A DNA stretch of 64,000 nt from an uncultured Collinsella sp. GTDB taxonomy: Bacteria; Actinomycetota; Coriobacteriia; Coriobacteriales; Coriobacteriaceae. Positions 36,210 to 45,540 of this stretch are shown in pieces. The notes beneath the pieces were generated by a model that had not been told where the DNA came from, did not search any database, and saw nothing but the letters and a program-made list of their open reading frames with translations. Within the stretch, counting starts at the first letter, position 1. Each line of letters starts with the position of its first letter. The DNA lies in the NCBI GenBank assembly GCA_900552685.1, contig USAJ01000008.1:3465-67464 (forward strand), given 5' to 3'. The position numbers and the translations under genes were made by a program.

Positions 36210-38786
36210 TTACTTGACCACCAGGTTGACCAGCTTGCCGGGCACGCAGATGGCCTTGACGACAGTCTTGCCCTCGGTCCACTTGGCGACAGCGGCCTCG
36301 GCGGCAGCCTGCATTTCCTCGTTGGAGGCATCGCGGGCCACGTCGACGCGGCCGCGGACCTTGCCGAGCACCTGGACCACGATCTGCACCGTGTCCTCAA
36401 CGGACTCGGCCAGGTCGAACTCGGGCCAGGCGGCGGTGTAGGCGTTGCCCTCGCAGCCGAGCGCCTCGTGCCACAGCTCGTCGGCCCAGAACGGGCAGAT
36501 GGGGGCAAGGACGCTCACGATATCCTTGGCCACGCCGTAGCACAAAGCCTTGTCGCGGGCGGTACCCTCGGTGGCGTTGAGGTAGGCGCTCGCCGCGTTG
36601 ACGAGCTCCATGACGGCCGAGATGGCGGTGTTGAACTGGCCGCGGTCGAAGTCCTCGGTGCACTTGGCGATGGTGCGGTGACGCTCGCGATAGAGCTTCA
36701 TCGCAACCTCGTCGAGCGCGGACTTGTCGAAGGCCAAGTTGGCGTCACCGGACTGGACGAGCTGCCAAACGATACGCCAAGCGCGCTTGATAAAGCGGTT
36801 GGCGCCCTCAACGGCCTTGGGATCCCAGTCGAAGTCCTTCTCGGGCGGAGCGATAAACAGGATCGCCAGACGCATGGTGTCGGCGCCGTAGGGCTCGATG
36901 ACCGAGCTCGGGGGCACGACATTGCCCTTGGACTTGGACATGGTGTCGCCGTTCTCGTCCTTGACCATGCCCTGGCACAGCAGGTTGGTGAAGGGCTCGT
37001 CCACACTCAGCAGGCCCAGGTCGCGCAGCGCCTTGGTAAAGAAACGGCTGTAGAGCAGGTGCAGAATGGCGTGCTCGATGCCGCCAATGTAGTTATCGAC
37101 GGGCATCCAACGGTCGGCAGCCTCGCGGGAGAAAGGCAGCTCGGTGTTGTGCGGATCGGTATAGCGCAGGTAATACCAGCTGGAGCAGGTGAAGGTGTCC
37201 ATGGTATCGGTCTCGCGCTTGGCCGGGCGGCCGCAGACCGGGCAGGTGGTCTCGTAGAACTCCTTGCACTCGGCGAGGGTCTCGCCGGCGCCCAGGTCCA
37301 GGTTCTCAGGCAGCGTCACCGGCAGCTGATCCTCGGGCACGGGCACGATGCCGCAGTGCTCGCAGTGAATAGCCGGGATGGGGTTGCCCCAATAACGCTG
37401 ACGGGAAATAAGCCAGTCGCGCAGACGGAACTCGACCTTGCGACGACCGCAGCCCATGGCCTCGAGGTCGGCCACGATCGCAGCCTCGCCCTCGGAGTGC
37501 TTGCCGCCGCGCATGCCAGTGTACTTGCCGGACTGTACGAGCGTACCCTCGGCAGCGTGAGCGCAATCCCAGTCGACGGTCTCGGCATGGAAGGTATCGA
37601 TGGTCTCGCCGCTGGCCTCGACGGCAGCGCGATCGTCATCGTCCAGGATGATCGGCACGATCGGCAAGTCGTACTTACGGGCAAACTCAAAGTCGCGCTG
37701 GTCGCCGCAGGGAACGGCCATGACGGCGCCGGTGCCGTAGTCGGCAACGACATAATCGGCAACCCACACGGGGACCTTCTCGCCGTTGACGGGGTTTACC
37801 ACATAGCGGCCCGTGAAGGCACCGTGCTTCTCGAGGGTGCCCTGGGCACGCTCGACGGCAGAGATGTGTTTGGAGTCCTCGACGATCTTGGTGACGGCCT
37901 CCTCGTACTCCGTGCCCTCGACGAGCTCGTGCAGGCCGGCGTACTCGGGAGCCAGGACAAAGAAGGAGACGCCAAAAAGGGTATCGGCACGCGTGGTGAA
38001 GACGGTGATCTTGCCCTCATCGCCCTCGATGGGCTCGCCATCCTGGTCGCACAGGATAAAGTCAACCTCGGCGCCCTCGGAGCGACCGATCCAGTTGGCC
38101 TGCATCTGCTTGACGCGCTCAGGCCAGCCGGGGAGCTTCTCCAAGTCGTCGAGCAGCTCCTGAGAGTACTCGGTGATCTTGAAGTACCACTGCTCCAGGT
38201 CGCGCTTCTCGGGCTCGGTGCCGCAGCGCCAGCACTTACCCTCGGTGACCTGCTCGTTGGCCAGAACGGTCTTGCAGTTAGGACACCAGTTGACCGGGTT
38301 CTTCTTGCGGTAGACCAAGCCCTTTTCCCACAGCTTCTCAAAGATCCACTGGCCCCAGCGGTAGTAGTCGGGGCTGCAGGTCTTGACCATGCGATCCAGA
38401 TCGTAGGAGAAGCCCATGCGCTTCATCGTGGCGAGCGCCTGGTCCATGTTCTTATACGTCCAGGCAGCAGCCTGCGTATTGTGCTTGATGGCGGCGTTCT
38501 CGGCAGGCAGGCCAAAGGCGTCAAAGCCGATGGGGTGCAGCACGTCGTAGCCGCGCATGCGGGCCTGACGGGCCATGGCATCGCCGATGGTATAGTTGCG
38601 CGCGTGGCCCATGTGCAGGTCGCCCGACGGATACGGGAACATCTCGAGCACATACTTTTTAGGCTTGCTGTCGTCGGTGTCGACGGCAAAGAGGTTGGAG
38701 TCCTCCCAGGCCTTCATCCACTTGGACTCAATGGCCTGCGCGTCGTAGGCAGGGATCTCGTCCTTATGGTCTGTGCAATCGCACAT
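36210..38786 (-). CDS. leuS: Leucyl-tRNA synthetase
   Basis: An 858-aa class I aminoacyl-tRNA synthetase. The HIGH-type motif is YPSGDLHMGHARNY and the KMSKS-type motif is GDTMSKSKGNVVPP. A zinc-binding CPNCKTVLANEQVTEGKCWRC and the CP1 editing domain are visible, followed by the anticodon-binding helices. Length is normal for the bacterial form. GGAG lies five bases before the ATG. It has its own terminator and an unusual long inverted repeat upstream. Confidence 0.97.
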   Translation of the reverse strand: MCDCTDHKDEIPAYDAQAIESKWMKAWEDSNLFAVDTDDSKPKKYVLEMFPYPSGDLHMGHARNYTIGDAMARQARMRGYDVLHPIGFDAFGLPAENAAIKHNTQAAAWTYKNMDQALATMKRMGFSYDLDRMVKTCSPDYYRWGQWIFEKLWEKGLVYRKKNPVNWCPNCKTVLANEQVTEGKCWRCGTEPEKRDLEQWYFKITEYSQELLDDLEKLPGWPERVKQMQANWIGRSEGAEVDFILCDQDGEPIEGDEGKITVFTTRADTLFGVSFFVLAPEYAGLHELVEGTEYEEAVTKIVEDSKHISAVERAQGTLEKHGAFTGRYVVNPVNGEKVPVWVADYVVADYGTGAVMAVPCGDQRDFEFARKYDLPIVPIILDDDDRAAVEASGETIDTFHAETVDWDCAHAAEGTLVQSGKYTGMRGGKHSEGEAAIVADLEAMGCGRRKVEFRLRDWLISRQRYWGNPIPAIHCEHCGIVPVPEDQLPVTLPENLDLGAGETLAECKEFYETTCPVCGRPAKRETDTMDTFTCSSWYYLRYTDPHNTELPFSREAADRWMPVDNYIGGIEHAILHLLYSRFFTKALRDLGLLSVDEPFTNLLCQGMVKDENGDTMSKSKGNVVPPSSVIEPYGADTMRLAILFIAPPEKDFDWDPKAVEGANRFIKRAWRIVWQLVQSGDANLAFDKSALDEVAMKLYRERHRTIAKCTEDFDRGQFNTAISAVMELVNAASAYLNATEGTARDKALCYGVAKDIVSVLAPICPFWADELWHEALGCEGNAYTAAWPEFDLAESVEDTVQIVVQVLGKVRGRVDVARDASNEEMQAAAEAAVAKWTEGKTVVKAICVPGKLVNLVVK

Positions 38787-38809
38787 ATCAGCTCCTTTAA
38801 TCTTAGCTG

Positions 38810-38928
38810 GGGTCGGTCGGCTTAGCTTTATTCGCTACTGCGGACAGTCCTGCGCAAGACGAAGAGCACATTTAGTGCTCTTCTTTGCGTGCGGAACTTG
38901 TAGCGAACAAAGCTAAGCCGCCCGACCC
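38810..38928. repeat. 119-bp nested inverted repeat upstream of leuS
   Basis: Outer arms of 29 bp (38810-38838 with 38900-38928, two mismatches) enclose an inner hairpin (38861-38869 with 38875-38883, with partial extension). The element ends 24 bases before the leuS start and contains no gene. It could be a MITE-like insertion or a structured leuS leader. The T-box consensus is not seen. Confidence 0.75.
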
Positions 38929-38962
38929 TAAGGTTGACTCGACTGATAATAGCAAATACGAC

Positions 38963-38997
38963 AAGCGAGATGCCTGCGACTTGCATGCATCTCGCTT
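38963..38997 (-). terminator. Probable guaB terminator
   Basis: An 11-bp perfect stem (38963-38973 with 38987-38997) with a 13-base loop lies about 50 bases after the guaB stop. The T-tract is poor (TTGTCGTATTTG on the minus strand), so the call is moderate. Confidence 0.5.
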
Positions 38998-39046
38998 TAT
39001 CTAAATAACGTGGTTGGGAATCAACCTTTGATATGCAGCTCTTACC

Positions 39047-40558
39047 TTATCGATAGGAAACGCTCTGCTGAGAATCCTTCACGACTACATCGTGGGCGCC
39101 GCCTTCGACGATGGAGGTGGAGCTGACCAGCGTTAGGCGCGCCTTTTCCTGGAGCTCGGGGATCGAGAGGGCACCGCAGTTGCACATCGTGGACTTGACC
39201 TTGTAGAGCGTGCCGCCCACGCCGTCCTTGAGGGAGCCGGCATAGGGAACGTAAGAGTCGACGCCCTCGACAAAGCTGAGCTTCGCGGCGCCGCCCAGGT
39301 CGTAGCGTTGCCAGTTGCGGGCACGCGCAGAACCCTCGCCCCAGTACTCCTTCATGTACTGACCGTTCACGTTGACGCGCTCGGTCGGGCTCTCGTCAAA
39401 GCGGGCGAAGTAGCGGCCCAGCATCATAAAGTCAGCACCCATGGCAAGGGCGAGCGTCATGTGGTAGTCGTAGACGATGCCGCCGTCGGAGCACACGGGC
39501 ACGTAGACGCCGGTCTCCTCGTAGTACTCGTCGCGAGCGCGACAGACGTCGATCAGCGCGGTGGCCTGGCCACGGCCGATACCCTTGGTCTCACGGGTGA
39601 TGCAGATGGAACCGCCGCCGATACCGACCTTGATGAAGTCAGCGCCGCAGTCTGCCAGGAAGCGGAAGCCCTCGGCGTCGACGACGTTACCGGCACCGAC
39701 CTTGACGTCCTCACCGTAGTTGGCGCGAATCCACTCGATGGTGCGCTTCTGCCACTCGCTGAAGCCCTCTGAGGAGTCGATGCACAGGACATCGGCGCCG
39801 GCCTCGATGAGCAGCGGCACGCGCTCGGCATAGTCGCGAGTGTTGATACCGGCGCCGACCATGTAGCGCTTGTCGCCGTCGAGCAGCTCGTTGGGGTTGG
39901 TCTTGTGGCTGTCGTAGTCCTTGCGGAAGACAATGCCCATGAGGTGATCGTTGTCGTCGACGATGGGCAGAGCGTTGAGCTTGTTGTCCCAGATGACGTC
40001 GTTGGCAACCTTGAGGCTGATGTTCTTGTCGCCCACGATGAGCTGCTCACGCGGGGTCATGAACTCAGAGACCTTCGTCTGGTGGTCATCACGGCTGGGG
40101 CGATAGTCACGGCTGGTGACGATGCCCAGGAGCTTACCCTTGGGAGTGCCGTCGTCGGTAACCGGCATGGTGGAGTGACCGGTCTTCTCCTTGAGCTCGA
40201 TGACCTGCTCCATGGTCATGTCGGGGGTCAGCGTGGAATCGGACTGAACGAAGCCAGCCTTGTGATCCTTGACGGCCTTGACCATAGCGGCCTCGGACTC
40301 GGCGCTCTGGGAACCGTAAATGAAGGACAGGCCACCCTCGGTAGCGAGCGCGACACCCATATCGACGCCCGAGACGGACTGCATGATGGAGGAAACCATG
40401 GGGATGTTCAAGGTGATTGCCGGCTTCTCACCGCGCTTAAAGCGGGTTAGCGGCGTCTTAAGAGAGACGTTGTTGGGGATGCACTGCGAGGACGAGTAAC
40501 CAGGGACAAGCAGATACTCCGAAAACGTGTGGGACTCACCGGGAAAGAACGTAGCCAT
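39047..40558 (-). CDS. guaB: IMP dehydrogenase
   Basis: A 503-aa enzyme that converts IMP to XMP, the committed step in GMP synthesis. The catalytic Cys loop is GIGGGSICITRETKGIGRGQ, and the phosphate-binding SDGGIVYDYHMTLALAMGADF follows. Two CBS domains (about residues 95-215) contain TMPVTDDGTPKGKLLGIVT and NALPIVDDNDHLMGIV. AAGGAG precedes the ATG. It is divergent from the ModE-like regulator gene. Confidence 0.96.
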   Translation of the reverse strand: MATFFPGESHTFSEYLLVPGYSSSQCIPNNVSLKTPLTRFKRGEKPAITLNIPMVSSIMQSVSGVDMGVALATEGGLSFIYGSQSAESEAAMVKAVKDHKAGFVQSDSTLTPDMTMEQVIELKEKTGHSTMPVTDDGTPKGKLLGIVTSRDYRPSRDDHQTKVSEFMTPREQLIVGDKNISLKVANDVIWDNKLNALPIVDDNDHLMGIVFRKDYDSHKTNPNELLDGDKRYMVGAGINTRDYAERVPLLIEAGADVLCIDSSEGFSEWQKRTIEWIRANYGEDVKVGAGNVVDAEGFRFLADCGADFIKVGIGGGSICITRETKGIGRGQATALIDVCRARDEYYEETGVYVPVCSDGGIVYDYHMTLALAMGADFMMLGRYFARFDESPTERVNVNGQYMKEYWGEGSARARNWQRYDLGGAAKLSFVEGVDSYVPYAGSLKDGVGGTLYKVKSTMCNCGALSIPELQEKARLTLVSSTSIVEGGAHDVVVKDSQQSVSYR

Positions 40559-40742
40559 GTTTCTCCTTTTTCCATGCGACCGGTCGGCTGCAGGCCTCGT
40601 AGGACCCAGCCCAACCTTGGGCGCCCAATACTGGGGAAGTATCTTAACGCACTTTGACTGCTACAATGCATGATTTAAGAAGAGCACACGAGGGTTTGAC
40701 GCATGCTTTGCGTTTGCCCAGCAAACACTTTAGCGGGGAGAC

Positions 40743-41096
40743 GTGGAGCACATGGAGTACAAGACGACGGCAAAGTTGGTCATTCAAGCGTGCGACAAGG
40801 ATCTGCCGGGCGTGTTCGGTCACGGCTGCGTCTTGCTGCTGCAGGGTATTGCCCGTGAGCACTCGCTCAACCGTGCCGCTAAAAGCATGGGCATGGCGTA
40901 TTCCAAGGCCTGGCGCATTGTGAACGAAGCAGAAGGGCAACTAGGCTGCAAGCTCATCGAGCGCGACGGAGCCCGCGGATCCACGCTCACCCCCGCCGGC
41001 CAGCGAGCCATAGCGGTCTACGAGGAGCTACAGGCCGACATCAACAACGTCATCGTCACCAAAGCCAACGACCTCATCGCCAGCATCAAAAAGTAG
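40743..41096 (+). CDS. ModE-like winged-helix transcriptional regulator
   Basis: A 117-aa DNA-binding protein resembling the N-terminal domain of ModE/LysR-type regulators. It has the helix-turn-helix segment SLNRAAKSMGMAYSKAWRIV and the wing EGQLGCKLIERDG. The molybdate-binding Mop domains of full ModE are absent, so the effector is unknown. GTG at 40743 is used here; ATG at 40752 with GGAG close upstream is equally possible. It is divergent from guaB and followed by a long inverted repeat. Confidence 0.8.
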   Translation: MEHMEYKTTAKLVIQACDKDLPGVFGHGCVLLLQGIAREHSLNRAAKSMGMAYSKAWRIVNEAEGQLGCKLIERDGARGSTLTPAGQRAIAVYEELQADINNVIVTKANDLIASIKK

Positions 41097-41137
41097 CCAA
41101 TTTTGGACAGGGCTTTTATAGCCACACAACCCATTCT

Positions 41138-41212
41138 CATAAGTTGCGGTGAAATAGGGACTGTTTATGCGATTAAAGCTGTAAAACAATCCCTATTTCA
41201 CCGCAACTTATG
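41138..41212. repeat. REP/REPIN-like long inverted repeat
   Basis: Two perfect 23-bp arms (41138-41160 with 41190-41212) are separated by 29 bases, and the stem continues inward another six pairs with one mismatch. It fills most of the gap between two convergent genes and could act as a bidirectional stop. The sequence is unrelated to the GGGGACGTCCCC palindromes. Confidence 0.75.
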
Positions 41213-41230
41213 GAGTTGAAGATGATTTAG

Positions 41231-42223
41231 CTAGTTGCGGAGAGCATTATCTAGGGTGGCGGCTACCGTCAAGGGGTCGTCGGTGCCGGCGAAGAGACGG
41301 ATGGTGCTCCCCTGCTTGCCGCGTGGAGCCGAAAGGCGCGTCGTTGCGCCGCCGGCGGGCGATGTACGAAACTCCCCCGGCAAAGCGTCGAACAGCTCTC
41401 CCGCGCTACGCTCAATAAGGTCAAATTCAACTGCCGGGCCAAAGCCGTGCTCGAGGATTCCCGTTGCAACCACATGGTCGGGATGCGAGCTCAGTCCGGG
41501 ATAGCGCACGTTGCGCACCATCTCGTTAGCCGCCAGATACTCGGCCAGCGCACGGGCGCGGTCGAAATGTGCCTGCATGCGGGCGTCGAGCGAGGAAAGC
41601 CCGCGCTCCAGCACGTCGGCCTCCTCGGTAGAAAGGTCGAGCGCCAAAGCACCACAGCCCGCAAACAACGCATGTGCGCACTCGGCAGCAGCATCCACAC
41701 GATGGCGCTTGAGCTGCGAGCGCGCAACCGAAGCTGCGACGAGCTTGCGCGGAGCCCTACCGGCGCACACGCGATCGAGCGCCTCGAGCGACAGCGCAGC
41801 ACCCAGCCGCAGCGGATCGCAGCCAAAAGCCGACGCCACGGTGTTGTCCACAACCAGCAGCGCGCGGGCATCGCGAGCCGCGCGGCCCAGAGCGCGAAGG
41901 TCGGGCACACGCAGACCAAACCCGCCGATAGAGTTGACGAACCACCACAGATTCGGCCCCTCGGCATCAAACGAAGCATCAAAGTTCTCGGACGCGGCGG
42001 CAAACGCCTCGACGGACGGCGAACCCACCAGCGCGACATCGCAGCAATCAAAGCCGCTCGCAAACGCATCGGCAAAGTCGTCCGCAAAGGCCACCAGGTG
42101 GTCGCCGGGGTGCACAATCCCCAATTGCGACAGCGCTGCTGGCACATGCGAGGCCGCGAGCAACCGTGCTTCACGCGCGCCGGCCCTCAAAGCCCAGGCC
42201 TCTTCTAGCTGCTGTACGCCCAT
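41231..42223 (-). CDS. PLP-fold protein of the Cys/Met metabolism (cystathionine gamma-synthase) type, divergent
   Basis: A protein of about 330 aa with the fold pattern of trans-sulphuration enzymes. The cofactor-ring Asp lies in LLVVDNTVASAFGCDPLRLGA, and C-terminal features include LSSHPDHVVA, GPAVEFDL and GSTIRLFAGTDDP. The usual SATK motif carrying the PLP lysine is missing; the region reads RAPRKLVAASVARSQLK instead. It may be inactive as a classical lyase or use another Lys. ATG at 42223 has AAGGGA nine bases upstream; the GTG at 42253 lies inside the upstream terminator. It is annotated without a gene name. Confidence 0.7.
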   Translation of the reverse strand: MGVQQLEEAWALRAGAREARLLAASHVPAALSQLGIVHPGDHLVAFADDFADAFASGFDCCDVALVGSPSVEAFAAASENFDASFDAEGPNLWWFVNSIGGFGLRVPDLRALGRAARDARALLVVDNTVASAFGCDPLRLGAALSLEALDRVCAGRAPRKLVAASVARSQLKRHRVDAAAECAHALFAGCGALALDLSTEEADVLERGLSSLDARMQAHFDRARALAEYLAANEMVRNVRYPGLSSHPDHVVATGILEHGFGPAVEFDLIERSAGELFDALPGEFRTSPAGGATTRLSAPRGKQGSTIRLFAGTDDPLTVAATLDNALRN

Positions 42224-42248
42224 ACGGTACCGTCCCTTCAAAACAAAA

Positions 42249-42279
42249 CCCACGATGCGGATGTTCCCCGCATCGTGGG
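42249..42279 (-). terminator. Terminator downstream of the GH32 gene
   Basis: A 12-bp perfect stem (42249-42260 with 42268-42279) is followed on the minus strand by TTTTGTTTTG. It ends the sucrose operon before the PLP-fold gene. Confidence 0.85.
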
Positions 42280-42317
42280 CAACGGCTGCAGTATAGCGCC
42301 GATATGCGACGAATCGC

Positions 42318-43850
42318 CTAGATGTTGAGCGCGTGATAGGTCACGCTCGCGCCAGCGGCGTCAACGGACACGCCATAGGTCGCAGGGTAGATGCGCGTGG
42401 AGAACACAAGCGCACCGTCGTTAACAAACACTTCGACCGACGAGACATCGCCGACAATGCGCACGTTACGAACCTCGTCGACGGGCTCCCAGCGCACGGT
42501 ACGACCGCAGCCGGCAGAAGCGCGTCCCTCATCGGTAAATCGCATCTCAAAGCGCGAGGGCAGTTCGCCCCCAGCGGGCACAAACGCCAGCTTCAGCTCG
42601 CCATCAACGGTTGCGGTAAATGCGCCGTCGGCACCGTCGACAACAACGTCAAAGCAGGTATCGTCGGCAACCTCCAACGAGCCCTCCCCCACACGAACCG
42701 AGGCATAATGGCGCTCGATCTCGCGCGCCGGCCGCTGCAGCACCACGCCGCCGTCACCGGCCGTAAGCTCGCGCGGCACCGTCATGCAGTGCTGCCAGCC
42801 GCACACCACGGTGGGTGCGTTGTCATAGGTCGGCTCATCGGGCATGCCCATCCAGCCGATCAGAATGTGGCGACCATCCTCGGACGTAAACTCCTGCGGC
42901 GCATAGAAGTCAAAACCAGCGTCCCACAGGCGGAACTCGCCCAGTTCATAGGCACCGTCACCACCTGCAATGTCGCCCGTTACAGGCATATAGCCAGCAG
43001 CGTATACGTTGCCGCGGTCCCAACGACCGCCCTCGAGCCCCTGGGGGGAGAAGGACAGCCACTTCGCCGGCACACCGTCATCGGCCTCAAGCTCAAAGTA
43101 ACCCGGGCACTCCCACATAAAACCAAAACGCTCGGGCGTAGACACACGGCTCTCGAGCTCCCAGCTCAGCATATCGGCCGAGCCATACACCAGGATCTCG
43201 CCCACATCGCGCCCGGCACCCTCACCGTGCATGGCGCAAAATCGACTATCGACATGCGGCCCGTCCACGCGACGACGCGCGCCCAGCACCATGTGGTAAC
43301 GACCGGCCTCATCGCGCCACACTTTGGGATCGCGCACATGGCACGTCAAATCCTCGGGATAATCCTCGGAAGTCAACACCACGCGCTTTTGGCTAAACAA
43401 CTGTCCATCGGCGCTCTCGACATACACGGTATCGGCGCGACGGCCGGAGTTGACATAGTCAAAGACGCCGTCCGCATCGGGGAGCTTAACGTTGCCGGTA
43501 TAGAGCACGCGAATGCGACCGTCCTCGGCAAGCGCGGAGCCCGAATACACGCCATGGCAGTCGAACGGCTCATCGGGCAGCAGCGGCGCGCCAACATACT
43601 CCCAGTTCATAAGGTCGCGGCTCGTGGCATGACCCCAGGCCTTAACGCCGCCCTCAACATCAAACGGAGCATATTGAAAATAAGCGTGGAACACGCCGCC
43701 CGCCTGGCAAAGACCGTTGGGGTCGTTGAGCCAACCCGCCGGCGGCATAATGTGGAAGTGCTGGCCATACGCGCCATGACCGCACTCAGAGGCGGCAGCG
43801 TCAACAGCGGCAACCAGCTTTGCAAGGTCGCGACCAAGTGCATTAGACAT
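42318..43850 (-). CDS. Sucrose-6-phosphate hydrolase (GH32)
   Basis: A 510-aa glycoside hydrolase of family 32 that splits the sucrose-6-phosphate delivered by the PTS. The nucleophile Asp lies in GWLNDPNGLCQ, the transition-state Asp in RDPKVWRD and the acid/base Glu in WECPGYFEL. A C-terminal beta-sandwich (about residues 360-510) completes the normal two-domain layout. No signal peptide is seen, which fits an intracellular enzyme. It follows the sucrose PTS gene, supporting the sucrose-6-phosphate assignment (sacA/scrB type). Confidence 0.92.
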   Translation of the reverse strand: MSNALGRDLAKLVAAVDAAASECGHGAYGQHFHIMPPAGWLNDPNGLCQAGGVFHAYFQYAPFDVEGGVKAWGHATSRDLMNWEYVGAPLLPDEPFDCHGVYSGSALAEDGRIRVLYTGNVKLPDADGVFDYVNSGRRADTVYVESADGQLFSQKRVVLTSEDYPEDLTCHVRDPKVWRDEAGRYHMVLGARRRVDGPHVDSRFCAMHGEGAGRDVGEILVYGSADMLSWELESRVSTPERFGFMWECPGYFELEADDGVPAKWLSFSPQGLEGGRWDRGNVYAAGYMPVTGDIAGGDGAYELGEFRLWDAGFDFYAPQEFTSEDGRHILIGWMGMPDEPTYDNAPTVVCGWQHCMTVPRELTAGDGGVVLQRPAREIERHYASVRVGEGSLEVADDTCFDVVVDGADGAFTATVDGELKLAFVPAGGELPSRFEMRFTDEGRASAGCGRTVRWEPVDEVRNVRIVGDVSSVEVFVNDGALVFSTRIYPATYGVSVDAAGASVTYHALNI

Positions 43851-43912
43851 ATCAAAGTCCTAACGGATCGAAAGTAACAAGGCACCAGAGATCGGTACCA
43901 GATACGGGAAAC

Positions 43913-43937
43913 GCCCGCGAGCATACAGCCCGCGGGC
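43913..43937 (-). terminator. Attenuator hairpin between the PTS and hydrolase genes
   Basis: A 7-bp GC-only stem (43913-43919 with 43931-43937) is followed on the minus strand by GTTTCCC, 20 bases after the PTS gene. It probably lowers expression of the hydrolase or protects the upstream mRNA. Confidence 0.5.
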
Positions 43938-43957
43938 ATCCCCTCAATCAAAAGCTC

Positions 43958-45358
43958 TTAGGCCTGCTCGGAAGCCTTGAGCTCGTCCTTGTACAGGACA
44001 AACGAGATGGCAAAGGACACGACCGCGGCAACCGCAAACATGATCGCGTACTGCACGGGCTGGGCCAGGCACAGCAGGATACCGAAGATACCCGTAACAC
44101 CCGTGCCGGAGGCAGCCAGCGAAGTGAGCGCGCAGACCAGGGCACCGCAACCGCCGCCGATGCAGCCGGCGATGAAGGGCTTAAAGAAGCGCAGGTTCAC
44201 ACCAAAGATGGCAGGCTCGGTAATGCCCATGAAGGCGGACAGGGCCGAAGGAAGCGCCAGACCCTTGATCTTGGCATCGCGGGTCTTAAAGGCAACGGCG
44301 AGCGCGGCACCACCCTGGGCGATGTTGGCAGCGCTGGCGATGGGCAGCCAATAGGTCGCACCGTACTGAGCGAGCTGGCCCAGATCGATGGCGGTGTACA
44401 TCTGGTGGATACCGGTAACGACCGTGGGGGCATAGAACAGGCCGACGATAAAGGAACCGATGCCAAAGGGCAGGGTGAGCAGGGCCTGAATCAGACCGAG
44501 AATGGCGTTCTCGGCCCACACGAAGATGGGGCCGACGGCAACGAGGGTCACGAGCACGGTCACGAACACCGAGACGAGCGGGGTCACAAAGAGGTCGAAC
44601 ATCTCGGGAACGATCTTGTGCAGGCGCTTCTCGAGGAAGGCCAGAATAACGCAGGCGATGACGATGGGGATAACGTGGCCTTGATAACCGACCCACTCAA
44701 AGCTGTACACGCCGGGAATGACGGTGACCATGGCCTGCACGCCCTCGGAGGCAACCGTGTAGGCGCTCTGCAGCGAGGAGTTGATGAACGCACCGCCGAC
44801 GACGGCACCCAGGTACGGGTTGGCGCCAAAGGCCTTAGCCGCGGAGTAGCCGATTAGGATCTGCAGAATGCCAAAGGACGTTCCCGAGACCAGGTCGGCG
44901 ATCTTATAAATAAAGTTATTGGTGTCGAGCGCGATAAAGCCGTTGGAGGCCATAAAGTTGAGGGCACTCATAATGCCCAGCAGCAGGCCCGAAGCCACGA
45001 TGGCGGGGATGATGGGGACAAAGACATCGCCGAGCACCTTAATGGCACGCATAAAGATGTTCTGCTGCTGCGCCGCGGCCTCCTTGACCTCGGCCTTGGT
45101 GGCAGCCTCGACGCCGCTGAGCGCAATGAACTCGTCGTAGACCTTATTGACGGTGCCAGTGCCAAAAATAATCTGGAGCTGGCCCTGGGCCTCAAAGACG
45201 CCCTTAGCGCCGTCGATATTCTCGAGGGCCTCCTTGTCAACCTTGGCGTTATCGGCAATCACCAGGCGCAGACGCGTGGCGCAGTGTGCGGCCGAAACAA
45301 CGTTGTCGGCGCCACCGACGTTGTCGAGCACCTCTTGGGCTGATTTGCGGTAGTCCAT
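43958..45358 (-). CDS. PTS sucrose-type EIIBC component
   Basis: A 466-aa membrane permease that phosphorylates sugar during uptake. The N-terminal EIIB domain (about 1-85) carries the phosphorylated Cys in AAHCATRLRLV. The EIIC domain has about ten membrane segments, with GVFEAQGQLQIIFGTG linking to the start of EIIC and conserved GITEPAIFGVNLRF. There is no EIIA domain, so EIIA must come from elsewhere. AAAGGGAAG precedes the ATG. With the GH32 gene and the LacI-type regulator it forms a sucrose operon. Confidence 0.92.
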   Translation of the reverse strand: MDYRKSAQEVLDNVGGADNVVSAAHCATRLRLVIADNAKVDKEALENIDGAKGVFEAQGQLQIIFGTGTVNKVYDEFIALSGVEAATKAEVKEAAAQQQNIFMRAIKVLGDVFVPIIPAIVASGLLLGIMSALNFMASNGFIALDTNNFIYKIADLVSGTSFGILQILIGYSAAKAFGANPYLGAVVGGAFINSSLQSAYTVASEGVQAMVTVIPGVYSFEWVGYQGHVIPIVIACVILAFLEKRLHKIVPEMFDLFVTPLVSVFVTVLVTLVAVGPIFVWAENAILGLIQALLTLPFGIGSFIVGLFYAPTVVTGIHQMYTAIDLGQLAQYGATYWLPIASAANIAQGGAALAVAFKTRDAKIKGLALPSALSAFMGITEPAIFGVNLRFFKPFIAGCIGGGCGALVCALTSLAASGTGVTGIFGILLCLAQPVQYAIMFAVAAVVSFAISFVLYKDELKASEQA

Positions 45359-45413
45359 GACTTCCCTTTCCTCAACGGGCGCATGTGCACCCGGCCATCT
45401 TTGACACTTAAAC

Positions 45414-45453
45414 CGTAATCGTTTTCAGTTTCATATGACTGCAATCGTTTTCA
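45414..45453 (-). promoter_or_regulatory. Two LacI-type operators upstream of the sucrose PTS gene
   Basis: TGAAAACGATTACG (minus strand, 45414-45427) and TGAAAACGATTGCA (45440-45453) are direct repeats 26 bases apart, both close to the LacI/CcpA-class consensus TGWNANCGNTNWCA. They lie 56-95 bases before the PTS start and are likely bound by the adjacent repressor. Confidence 0.7.
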
Positions 45454-45540
45454 TATAACGGTAAACGGTAGGAAAAAGCCGGCGAATGGTAGTTTTGAGA
45501 CAAACATAAGGGCTCAGAGGCAGGCAGACGTGCCCAAAGC

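Noticed and set aside
36186..38825. 879-codon plus-strand open frame across leuS
   Set aside because: Antisense shadow of leuS.
38787..39046. T-box riboswitch for leuS
   Set aside because: The conserved T-box core and Stem I features are not found; only inverted repeats are present.
42333..43877. 514-codon plus-strand open frame across the GH32 gene
   Set aside because: Antisense shadow; the minus-strand product has complete GH32 catalytic motifs.
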